Source: CAJXZP01 sp963974475 (GTDB lineage: Bacteria > Bacteroidota > Bacteroidia > Flavobacteriales_G > Salibacteraceae). Taken from it: a stretch of 38,519 nucleotides of DNA. A model generated the notes under the pieces. It saw nothing but the letters and a program-made list of their open reading frames with translations. It was not told where the DNA came from and made no database searches. The stretch is taken from contig CAXBCR010000030.1 of assembly GCA_963974475.1 (NCBI GenBank), positions 1-38,519 of the forward strand, read 5' to 3'. A program made the translations under genes and the position numbers. The first letter of the stretch is position 1, and each line of letters starts with the position of its first letter. Positions 6,892 to 16,500 of this stretch are shown piece after piece.

Positions 6892-7008
6892 AACTTTGCC
6901 AAAGTTAAAAGCCGAAGGAAACCTTCACCAAAGTTAAACGCAAAGCTTAACGTACTTTGGCAAAGTTAAAAGCAGAGCAAACGTACTTTGGCAAAGTTGA
7001 CCCGAGTT
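6892..7008. repeat. Terminal REP-like cluster and truncated unit start
   Basis: Three palindromes are clustered here: AACTTTGCCAAAGTT at about 6892-6905 (opposite centre base), and CGTACTTTGGCAAAGTT at 6951-6967 and 6982-6998. The last 27 bp (6982-7008) match the first 27 bp of the window, including the GAC variant of unit 1, and then unique sequence begins. This looks like the right-hand end of the tandem array. Confidence 0.8.
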
Positions 7009-7014
7009 ACCATT

Positions 7015-7062
7015 ATACCTATTTATAGGTATTTTAAAAAGCGAATGCGCTGCTTAATTTTG
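7015..7062 (+). promoter_or_regulatory. Promoter and inverted repeat upstream of porin operon
   Basis: TAATTTTG at 7055-7062 matches TAnnTTTG and lies 31 bp before the porin start. Just upstream is a 7-bp inverted repeat ATACCTA-TTTA-TAGGTAT (7015-7032), which could be an operator. Both are sequence matches only, and a clear -33 TTTG is missing. Confidence 0.45.
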
Positions 7063-7093
7063 CATCTGTTATTTAAAATCAATCTAAATAAGG

Positions 7094-8302
7094 ATGAAAA
7101 AATTAGTACTACTGAGCGGATTAATATTCGGAACAATGGCGGTAAACGCACAAACAGTTTATACGATGCAAGATACCGGAGCGGCTATTAACTCGGCTAC
7201 TCGAATTTTGCAAACCTCAAAACAAAGAGGTGTTACCCTAGGTGGATATGCACAAATAGATTATAACCAGCCATTTGGTGGCGGGGTGAAGCATAACGGA
7301 ACCATGGATGTGCACCGATTGATTTTGTTATTTGGATATAAATTCAGTGAAAAAACCTCGTTTGTAACAGAGTTAGAAGCCGAGCACGTGAAAGAATTTA
7401 CGATTGAGCAGGCGTTTTTGAATCACAACATAAATTCGAAATTAAATATTCGTGCAGGTTTGATGCTTATCCCCATGGGTATTGTGAATGAGTATCACGA
7501 ACCGGTGACTTACAATGGGGTAGAGCGACCTAATTTAGATAAATTTATTGTTCCAACCACTTGGAGAGAAATGGGGATTGGAATTACGGGTAAATTTAAT
7601 GCCGCAGCTATTCGGTACCAACTCTATGTGTTTAATGGTTTTAAAGGGTATGATACTGGTGCAAAATTTAGAGGTACAGATGGATATAGAAAAGGACGCC
7701 AAAAGGGAGCTGAGTCTGTATTTAGTTCGCCTACTTTTTCTGGTAAATTGGATTATTACGGAATTTTAGGGTTGAAACTCGGGCTTTCGGGTTACTACGG
7801 TAAATCTCAAACCACGTTAAAAGATGGTGTAAACCCAACCGATAATTTAGCGATGAGTGTACTGGATAGCTCTGTGATAACTATGAGTATGGTGGGTTTT
7901 GATGCCCGTTATCAGCGAAAAGGGTTTACGGCTCGCGGGCAAGTAATATATTCTCATAACCAAAATACGGAGGCCTATAATATTAAAGGTCAAACAGATT
8001 TAGGAGAGGCTTTATTTGGGTATTATGTGGAAGCGGGATATGATGTTTTACGATTTTTGAATAAGGATACCGATAAAAAATTAGTGGCTTTTGCGCGCTA
8101 TGAAATGTACAATACGCACTTTAAAATGTATAACGAATCTTTGGCGAATAATGCCTATAATCGCACGGATATTACCTCGGGTTTAAGTTTTCATATTGCA
8201 CCGGGAGCCGTGTTTAAAATGGATTATCAATATATGATAAATCAAAGTGCCAATGCCACCGCCACCCATATGTTTAACATGGGCGTGGGCTGGTGGTATT
8301 AA
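7094..8302 (+). CDS. Outer-membrane porin, OprO/P-like
   Basis: The 402-aa protein has a signal peptide (MKKLVLLSGLIFGTMAVNA, cleavage before QTVY). A beta-barrel follows with alternating strands, charged turns and an aromatic C-terminus (MFNMGVGWWY). The GGYAQIDYNQPF, VTELEAEHVKEFTIEQAFL, RAGLMLIPMGIVNEYHEPVT and WREMGIGITG segments are typical of the Bacteroidota porin family related to phosphate-selective porins O and P. It is expected to be an outer-membrane channel. Substrate specificity cannot be told from sequence. It is the first gene of a likely operon, since the FMN-binding gene starts 10 nt after its stop. An open frame from 6988 overlapping its start is a shadow. Confidence 0.85.
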   Translation: MKKLVLLSGLIFGTMAVNAQTVYTMQDTGAAINSATRILQTSKQRGVTLGGYAQIDYNQPFGGGVKHNGTMDVHRLILLFGYKFSEKTSFVTELEAEHVKEFTIEQAFLNHNINSKLNIRAGLMLIPMGIVNEYHEPVTYNGVERPNLDKFIVPTTWREMGIGITGKFNAAAIRYQLYVFNGFKGYDTGAKFRGTDGYRKGRQKGAESVFSSPTFSGKLDYYGILGLKLGLSGYYGKSQTTLKDGVNPTDNLAMSVLDSSVITMSMVGFDARYQRKGFTARGQVIYSHNQNTEAYNIKGQTDLGEALFGYYVEAGYDVLRFLNKDTDKKLVAFARYEMYNTHFKMYNESLANNAYNRTDITSGLSFHIAPGAVFKMDYQYMINQSANATATHMFNMGVGWWY

Positions 8303-8312
8303 TACCAATAGA

Positions 8313-8858
8313 ATGAAAAAAGCAACAATTCAATTTATTTCGGGAGCTAGCGTTTTTGTAACGCTGGCTTTTGCCGTTTTATGTTTAATGTCGTGGGTTA
8401 CCGTAGAAACGCTACCAAAGGCATTTGCTAAGAAGATTAATAAATCGGTAGAAACCCTTTGGGGAGAAGGGGCAGGGCTGAAAAATTATCCTATTCAGGA
8501 AAATCAGAAAAAAACCTTGGATAGATTGGGTATTGCATCTGTATTTGAAATTCATCAAAATAATACGCAAGTAGGATTCGCGGTTTTAGCCCAAGCGCGA
8601 AGCAAGTTTGAGTATTTTGATTACATCGTGTATTACGATTCCAATAAACGAATAAAAGCGGTGCGAGTGCTGCTTTACCGTGAAGATTATGGCGGTGAAA
8701 TTGCCTCCAAACGATGGTTGAACCAATTTGATGGGAAGGATGTGAATTCGCCATTAAAAATTGATGAAGATATTCAAGGAATTTCTGGCGCTACCATTTC
8801 CTACCGAGCCATTACAAAAGGAGTGAAGGATATAACCCAAATTATAAACGAACTATAA
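8313..8858 (+). CDS. Membrane-anchored FMN-binding domain protein
   Basis: The 181-aa protein has an N-terminal membrane segment (about residues 8-28) and a soluble extracytoplasmic FMN_bind-type domain. The motif ISGATIS near the C-terminus gives Thr161 as the expected covalent FMN attachment site, preceded by acidic residues (EDIQG). Families with this motif (RnfG, NqrC and relatives) receive FMN from ApbE, which is not in this window. I chose ATG 8313 over the longer frame from 8247: the extra 22 residues lie inside the end of the porin gene and would hide the signal anchor. The next gene starts 14 nt downstream. Likely role: electron-transfer flavoprotein on the periplasmic face of the inner membrane. 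The redox partner is unknown. Confidence 0.8.
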   Translation: MKKATIQFISGASVFVTLAFAVLCLMSWVTVETLPKAFAKKINKSVETLWGEGAGLKNYPIQENQKKTLDRLGIASVFEIHQNNTQVGFAVLAQARSKFEYFDYIVYYDSNKRIKAVRVLLYREDYGGEIASKRWLNQFDGKDVNSPLKIDEDIQGISGATISYRAITKGVKDITQIINEL

Positions 8859-8872
8859 GGGACTGATTAAGG

Positions 8873-9376
8873 ATGGAAAAAGAAATTCAAATTGAGAATG
8901 TTTTGGCTACACTACCCACTACCGTAAAACGGTTTTTATTGGTGTTTATAGGTGTGTTGTCGTTTGGGTATGGCACAGGGTTGGTTTATTTAAATAGCTC
9001 AACAGGAGTGTCGCCTCAAGGAATTGAGGAACAATATGTGGGGAATGAAGCGGATGAAAATGCGCTTGAAATGAAATTTAAAAAACCAGAGAAAGCCATT
9101 TTAACGCTAGTGCATGGACATGTTATTTCGTTTGGATTAATATTTTTTGTACTAGGAGGGATGTTTTTGTTTTCATCCTACCCGCTACCGCTCAAAAAGT
9201 TTTTGGCAATAGAACCACTCATCTCTACGGTAACCACCTTTGCAGGTATTTGGCTGGTATGGAGTGGGGTAGTATGGTTCAAATACATCATACTGGTTTC
9301 CGGTAGTTTAATGCATCTTTCGTTTGGTGTTATGGTGGTGTTGTTGGTGCGCGACCTGCTTAAAAAAGAGGCGTAA
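8873..9376 (+). CDS. Four-helix membrane protein, possible haem-binding redox partner
   Basis: The 167-aa protein has four predicted transmembrane helices, at about residues 20-41, 77-100, 113-136 and 138-163. A loop of about 35 residues with an acidic stretch lies between helices 1 and 2. Histidines H81 and H83 (LVHGHVIS) sit in helix 2 and H148 (LMHLSF) in helix 4. Paired intramembrane histidines can ligate haem b, so a small cytochrome-like partner for the flavoprotein upstream is possible, but no named family was recognised. It is the last gene of the porin/FMN operon. Its stop faces the minus-strand gene at 9474. Confidence 0.7.
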   Translation: MEKEIQIENVLATLPTTVKRFLLVFIGVLSFGYGTGLVYLNSSTGVSPQGIEEQYVGNEADENALEMKFKKPEKAILTLVHGHVISFGLIFFVLGGMFLFSSYPLPLKKFLAIEPLISTVTTFAGIWLVWSGVVWFKYIILVSGSLMHLSFGVMVVLLVRDLLKKEA

Positions 9377-9399
9377 TAAAGTAAACTTAACCCCGCATA

Positions 9400-9415
9400 A
9401 AATGGGTTCCCATTT
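9400..9415. terminator. Hairpin between convergent genes
   Basis: A 7-bp inverted repeat AAATGGG-TT-CCCATTT lies between two convergent stops. A second small hairpin (TCGCT-AAA-AGCGA) is at 9434-9446. Neither has a strong T-run, so the terminator role is tentative. Confidence 0.35.
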
Positions 9416-9473
9416 ATTAAAATGAGGCTAGTTTCGCTAAAAGCGATGCACTCAAAATGCTACTAAATTGCGT

Positions 9474-10115
9474 TTAGCTAATATTTCGTTCGTTCACAAA
9501 CGACATCATTTGATGGTAATCTTTTTGTTTTAAAGCCTCAATTTGTATGAAGATAGGATTTGCCATTTGCGTATAGCTGATGGTAAACGCTAGGTGGTCT
9601 TCTACTTTCACACAATTTCTATTTTTATCGTAAATCGCGTGAGTCGCTAAATCAATATTGGGTAATTCATAATGCTGAATAAGCGACCGTGTTATTTCAG
9701 TTTTTTCACCTGGAGTGGCCTGCGGAAATCGGAATTGATAAAAGAATAATTTGTTTTTGTAAAAATGCATTTCAATCTTAGCAGGGTGTTTTCCTAAATG
9801 AATGCTATATGCTAAAATCTTAGTTTTAATACCGCTAGTCGAATTGATTATTTGAAGCTTACGTTGGGGCATGTTTCTTTTAATATGGCCAATAGTTTCG
9901 CCAAACTGAATGTGTTTTGCGTATGCTAAGTCCACTTTGGTATTGATTTTTTGCCTAGAAAAATGTTGGTCGTATAATTTAGAGTAGGTCGCTAAGTCTT
10001 CATATTTAGAAAGATGGGCGGCACATTGTTTTTGTGCGATACTCAAGGGACGCTTGAAACTAAACCAGTGTAGGAGGGCGTCAATTGCGGTATAGTGTTT
10101 TAGAGGATGAAACAT
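9474..10115 (-). CDS. Hypothetical protein, 213 aa
   Basis: No family was recognised. The protein is soluble and basic, with no signal peptide or membrane segment. The N-terminal third looks helical (IDALLHWFSFKRPLSIAQKQCAAHL). The middle has strand-like stretches ending in KIEMHFYKNKLFFYQFRFPQ, which could be a small alpha/beta domain. The C-terminal part (HAIYDKNRNCVKVEDHLAF) also looks strand-rich. It stands alone, convergent with the porin operon and separated from the adhesin gene upstream by 385 bp. The coding frame is long and clean in an AT-rich background, so it is probably a real gene of unknown function. Confidence 0.65.
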   Translation of the reverse strand: MFHPLKHYTAIDALLHWFSFKRPLSIAQKQCAAHLSKYEDLATYSKLYDQHFSRQKINTKVDLAYAKHIQFGETIGHIKRNMPQRKLQIINSTSGIKTKILAYSIHLGKHPAKIEMHFYKNKLFFYQFRFPQATPGEKTEITRSLIQHYELPNIDLATHAIYDKNRNCVKVEDHLAFTISYTQMANPIFIQIEALKQKDYHQMMSFVNERNIS

Positions 10116-10307
10116 TTTATCAGTTTTAAGGAACGAGAAAAATCTAAAGGTGATTTAACGTGGTTTTCCTAGAATTACCTACGAACGTACAACTAGATTT
10201 CGGTTAAACAAAGGAGGTAATCTATGTTTAAAATATTTGAATTTTGAGTTAATATTAAGCATGAAAAAGGGTGCAGTCGCTGGTTATGGATTGGCAATAA
10301 AAAGGAA

Positions 10308-10340
10308 AACGGGTATCTCCCACCACAAGAGACCCCCGTT
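10308..10340 (-). terminator. Imperfect hairpin with T-rich minus-strand tail
   Basis: The outer arms AACGGG / CCCGTT and inner TCTC / GAGA pair, with a two-base mismatch between them. Reading the minus strand, a TTTTCCTTTTT-like tail follows. It may be a second terminator for the giant adhesin gene. Confidence 0.45.
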
Positions 10341-10450
10341 ATTTTCACTAACCATCATTATGAAGTTTGAAAATCAAACTCAAAAACCTTTCAAGCGTTC
10401 ACTTGCGTAGAGTAGGTATGATTAGTAAATATGAAATGAGGTGTAAAATA

Positions 10451-10472
10451 CCGCGAAGCATACACTTCGCGG
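10451..10472 (-). terminator. Terminator of the giant adhesin gene
   Basis: A perfect 8-bp GC-rich stem CCGCGAAG / CTTCGCGG with a 6-nt loop lies 28 bp beyond the minus-strand stop. The following tail (TATTTTAC on the minus strand) is only modestly T-rich. Confidence 0.65.
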
Positions 10473-10500
10473 CACAATTAACACACACATACGAAGCGTA

Positions 10501-13500
10501 CTATCGCTTCATAATTTTGTTTTGATAGATTCTTTCGTTGTCATTTCTAAGCTCTAGGATATACATCCCTGCGCTTACATGGCTTAAATCAATCATTATT
10601 TGTAAGTCGTTATTTATATTGGTTTTACTCCAGATAACTTTTCCAGTTACATCTACAATTACGATGTCGCCAGTAATGCCTTCGTTGCGAGATAAAACAT
10701 AACCGTTCGGAGTAGTCGCCAATCTAAATTGGTCTTGGATGAATGAATCATCGATACCCGTAACGGTCGTTGCCGTATCTCCATTTCCAGTTCCTCCCTT
10801 AGTTCCGTTACCTCCGTTGTCTTTGGAGATGTTGTGTTCAAAAATTAGTTCGAATCTGTTTTTGTATTCTTGGTTACCCAATAAATACACTTGATAATCA
10901 CCGGTAGATAAATTATGCACGGTTCCAGTTTCTAAATCTCTCACATAAATAATCATGTTAGCTGGAAGATTCTCTGTTTTGTATTTCGCAATGGTATGGA
11001 TGCCGGTAGTATCGGTAAATAATACCAATGGAACTACTTTTTCCGTTCCTACGGCAATGTTTGCAAAACCTTGGATAGCAAATTCTTGGTCGTTTATCAG
11101 GGAAGCAAAACGTACGTGAGAACTACCTGCCAATTTATGGGCGTCATACAGTGGGTCGATACCATCTGTAGCATCATCAGCATAACCTACCAACAAGTTA
11201 TTTTGAAAACCGGATGGAGTAGCTAAGCTTACCCAAGCTAAATGCTTGTCAGTCACTGCGCGTTGTTTAAAGAATTGGTTGTTGGTAGCACTTCTCATAC
11301 TGTTATTGAAAACAAGATTAGAAGTGTTGGCTGCTACAACCCAAAATCCTTGACCACTTGCCACGTTTCCGTTTGGAATGGTAGCAGAGTTACCAGAATT
11401 AACACCACCTAGCGCATTCCATGAAGCGTAATCCGCATTTTGATTGTATCCAGAACCGGCACCGTTATCATCCCAGTAGTAAATAGCATCGGTAATACGG
11501 TTGTTGTTCACTGCATTTTCTGTCCAGAATGCTGCTGCATTAAGTCCACTTGGGTAAGGATTTCCAACTAGATTCCAGTCGTCATCATTCCAAAATGGTT
11601 GGTTACCTAAAGTAGTAGACGTAATTGGAATAGTGATATCCCCATTGTTTACTGTTCCTTGAAATTGTTTTAATGAAATAGTGGCACCCGGCACAAAATA
11701 GCCTCGGCCTTTATCCATTATTCCATCTCCGCCTGCAATTACATCAGCTGCGCTAAATGTTACGCTGTTTCCATTACATGTAGCAGAATAACCCGCAGTG
11801 AAATCATGACTCCAACCTTGTGAAGTTCCGTCAAACACCCACATATCGCAAGGGTTTGAGCCGGTAAATACCGAAGTTACTGCTGCGCTTTTTAATGGCG
11901 AAGACCAAATGTTGTAACTCACCGTGTTACTGTTTCCTTGTCTTTTTACAATGTAATCTCCACTTCCAGTATTTTCATCGCTACCCACAGAGGTTTGAAT
12001 TAATGAACCGTTGTTTTCGATTATAATCTCTCCTTTATTGTCAATAAGACCACTTACGATAACTGCAATGCCTGAGTTGATGGTTAATCTACCGGTTGGC
12101 GTTACAATAATTTTATCTAAATCAGCATCAATAGAAGCCACTGCTCCCGGAGCAAATACTTTTAAAATTCTACCAGCATCGGCAGTACTTGGTGCACCAG
12201 CTGTTCCGCTACCACCATCGTAAGCTGTTCCGTCCCAGGTAATGTAGTTACTATCTGTAGCTAACGTTAAAGGATAGTCGTTTACCCAAGTGGTGATTTT
12301 TGTTGGAGTTGCACAGTTTTCAGAAGTTCCTGTGGTTACTGTTCCTGCAGTTGTATTTCCAGTAGCACCGCCATTTCCATCATTTAACCATTTAGTACCG
12401 TTCCATCTTGTTACTCTAGTATCGCAAATAGTTCCAGAACCAATGCTTCCGCTACGTGTATTGTTCCATCCTAAAGTGGCATACACAGTACTGCTACTTG
12501 CAATTCTATTCAAGTGCCAGTATTCTGTATCAGAAACATGGTCAATTCCAGAAGAAATTGCGGTAGAATCATAGCCATCGGTATGCGGTGACTTGTGAAA
12601 ATATTCTGCTTCAAAACGAGCAGAACCTGAATTTGGAGCCGACATCGTAATAGGAGCGTAAAAGCCAGCATCACCTACCGGAAATGCAAAGGCATCGTTT
12701 CCAATTTTAGTGATTGGGCCATCTACATAAGCGTTGTTTGACGCAGAAGATGCAATGGCATTATCATTTACATAAATCATGTTAGTGCTAGTAGAGATGA
12801 GGTTACCCTGATCTAAATCTAAATCGGTCAAAATGGTGATTGGCGTATTTAACGTAATCTCATTGGAAGCATTGATGGTTTGCAAATCTCTAAATTCTGG
12901 ACCTGGAGTTGCTGCCACTGTATTAATGCTTTGTGCTGTAGTACCATCTAAAATTACACGACCGCCACCAGCTCTACCAAAACGAATGATTGAACCTGAG
13001 TTTACCGTAATATCTCCAGCAAAGGTGCTAGAAGTATTGTAAGCAGGGTCTAAAGTACCGGTAGAAGATTGATTAAAAGTGGTATTGCCATTGTAATCGT
13101 TTCCTACATTGTAAGCAATTCTCCATCTACCTGCACCTTGATTGGTATAAGAAGCTGTGCCCGCAAAAATGTTAGCGCCATACATGTTGTCATCCAATCC
13201 GCCTGTTTTGGTAAGCGATACATTTCCATTAAATGTAGATGAACGTGTGTAAAAACGTGGTCCTTTTACGGTTAATGCCCCGTTCCAAGTAGAACTGTAA
13301 CTTTGAAAGTAAGAGGCGTTGGCACCTAATTCTAACGTTTGAGCAGTAGCGCCTAATTGGGCGAAGTTTCTGAAATACAATTGACCTCCGGTATAGTTAG
13401 CCGCATCTACTCCAGGAATAGAAATGGTTTTACCCGAAGCTAATGTTCCGTATCCACCACCTGCACCGAAAAGTATTCCATCGGAAGTAATGCTGTAAGT

Positions 13501-16500
13501 AGCTACGGTAATATTTTGATTGTATGCTACATTACTTGGTGATCCATAGTTACAATAGATTTCTGATTCGTTGGTACCTGCGTTGTTGACCAAGTTAAGC
13601 GCACCATTAAACGTAATGTCTCCGTAGTATCCTACATAAATTCGGTTAGAATTACTTGCCGTATTATTGTTTGTCATGGTAGACGTTCCAGCTACGGTCA
13701 ATGAACTTGCGGTTCCGTTGGCTAAATATATTTGAGAAGTAGTTCCTGTTCCAGAGTTGTTGGCTGTTAACGTACCACCAATAGTAATGTCACCAGAGTT
13801 TCCAAAATAAGTACGAAGCGTTTTACCCGAACCGTTATGGTTTAAGGTAGTATTGCCGCCAATACTTAATGTTGAATTACTTCCTTCCGCAATATAGATT
13901 CTGTAATCACCTGTTCCGGTGGCAGAATTAGTAGAAGTTAAATTACCCGAAATTGAATGTCCAGCACCTCTGTAAGCAATGTAAAGATGATGAGAACCGT
14001 TGTTTTGAAGGTCTAGGTTTCCTTGAAAAACATCTGCTGTACCGTTACCGAATAACAGGTATCTATTTCCAGAATTAATGATAGTAGTATTTCCTACGAA
14101 GGTATTTCCACCCGGTAAGTTGTCATCCGAACCACCTGTTTTTTCAAGTAAAGTCGTACCGTTATAAGTAGTGCTTTTCGTGTAGATTCTTGGAGCTTTA
14201 AAAGTGATGTTTCCACCCCAGTTACAATCACGATTGTAAATATAATTAGCGGTTGCAGCTAATTCTAAAGATTGCGATGTAGCTCCTGTTTGGGTGAAGT
14301 TTCTAAATAATAAGTCTCCACCAATAAAGTTGGTTACATCTACTCCCGGAATGGTAATGGTTTTGGTAGCTGCTAATGTACCAGCACCCCCATTGTTGCC
14401 AAAACGAATACCATCATTTGAGGTATGCGTTGTTTTTACTGTGATGTTTCCGTTGTATGTGTTTACACTTCCTGTTTGGTCGTTCAAATAAATTTCAGAG
14501 CTGGTAGCAGATGAGTTATTCACCATATCCAAATTGCCATTAAAAGTAACATCACCATAGTTTCCTAGGTAACATCTTTTGTATGCGCCTGTTCCGTTGT
14601 TAGATAATGTAGTATTTCCGCCTACCGATGCTGTTGATTCTGCGTAGTTGGCCATAATAACTTCTCCTGTATTTGCAGTAGTGCTATTAGTGATAGCTAG
14701 GTTACCCGTCACGAAGAAATCGCCTCGGTTTCCTAAATAAATTCTTTTGTAGGTACCATTTGCACCGGTATTGTTTGCGGTAGCGTTTCCGCTAACAGAA
14801 AGTGAACCATTATTACCTATTACAATGTTGTGTGTGCCACTAGTTCCTGTAGCGCTATTGGTAACATTAAAGTTTCCGGTAACAGTAAAGGCAGATGCAG
14901 CATTATTTCCTAAATACACGGTTTGGTTTCCCGTACCTGTGGTAGAATTGATAACCGTTAAATCACCATTAATTGGATAAGCACCAGCTAAATTCCCGTA
15001 CAATAGGTCACTAAATGAACCTTTGTTTTCTAATAATAAGCTTCCACCAATGCTGCTGGCTGCGTTATTAGAGAAATAGATAGTTCCAGTTCCCACATTG
15101 TTGTTTAGAATCATTTCGGTATTTCCACCAAATGTATTTCCACCATAACTGTAATCATTACCTGCGCCTGTTTTTTCAAGGTGAGTTGTTCCAGCAAAAG
15201 TCGTAGAGCGCATTAATATTCTTGGTGCAATCCAAGAAGTATTTCCACCCCAAGAAGAGTTTTGATTGTATAAATAATTTGCGGTAGCACCTAGCTCAAA
15301 AGAGTGAGGAGTGTTTCCTACTTGTGTAAAATTTTGAAAACGTAATTGGCCGCCTATAAAGTTAGCCGCATCCACACCAGGAATGGTAATGGTTTTTGTA
15401 GCCGCAAGTGTTCCTTGTCCACCACTTTGACCAAATCGTATTCCGTCTGAACTAGCATGGGTAGATGAAACGGTAATGTTTTGATTGTAAAAATTAGTAC
15501 TGTACGTTCCGTTGTTGCAAAAAACTTCAGCGTTTATTGCGCTAGCGTTATTCACAATGTCTAAGGTACCGTTGAAAGTTACATCTCCTTGATTTCCTAA
15601 ATAAATTCTTTTAGTAGTATTAGCTCCTTGATTTAAAACTGAAGTGTTTCCTGCTATGCTAACGGCCGAGTTACTGTTTTGTGCTAACAAGATTTGTCCG
15701 TTTGTACCGGTAGCGTTATTAGTTAACACAAGGTTGCCATTAAATGTAATGTCACCGTTTTCTCCAATGTAAATGTTTCCATTTGAACCTGTAGTTGCAT
15801 TAGTAATGCTGGTGTTTCCTGAAACAGCTAAAGTTGAAGCAGCATAGTTACATAAGTAAATAGTAGGAGAGGAGCCCGTTGCGTTATTGTTCACCGTTAA
15901 ATCTCCACTAATAGTATTTCCAGCGCTATTATATCCAAGATACATGTTGTACGAACCGGTATTAGTTAAGGTAAGATTTCCTAAAAATGAATCTGCATAT
16001 CCATTTCCCATAAGCAGGTATTGCGTGCCACTATTTTTTAATTCGGTATTTCCTTTGAAAGTGTTTCCACCAATAGAAGCATCGTTACCCGTTCCCGTTT
16101 TTTCCAAGTAGGCTGTACCGTTATAGATGGTTCTGTTGGTAATAATTCTTGGTGCAGTAAAGTTTACATTTCCACCCCAATTTGAACTATAATTGTAGAA
16201 GTAGGTTGCAGTAGCGCCCAATTCAAAAGAATGTGCGGTATTACCTAATTGCGTGAAATTTTGAAAACGTAATTCACCTCCAATATAGTTGGTAGCGTCT
16301 ACTCCAGGAATAGTAATGGTTTTGGTCGCAGCAAGTGTTCCCTGCCCACCATATTGTCCAAAACGAATTCCATCAGATGATGCAGAGGTAGAGGATACTA
16401 AAATGTCACCATTATAAGCGTTCACACTATTTGCACTATTGTTACAGTAAATTTCAGAATTTGATGCGGTAGCGCTATTCACAATGGTTAATGAACCATT

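Larger units (their letters stand above)
10116..10500. other. Gene-free stretch after the giant adhesin gene
   Basis: It holds two minus-strand hairpins described separately and presumably the promoter of the 213-aa gene, which I could not pinpoint. On the plus strand is a small open frame at 10261-10410 (49 aa, starting MKKGAVAGYGLAIKRK). A strong AAAGGAGG lies upstream, before a 7-codon frame at 10222-10245. Their reality is doubtful. Confidence 0.5.

Noticed and set aside
6892..7008. REP-like cluster considered as a CRISPR array
   Set aside because: Spacing is irregular, one copy has the opposite centre base, the repeats are short, and no cas genes are present.
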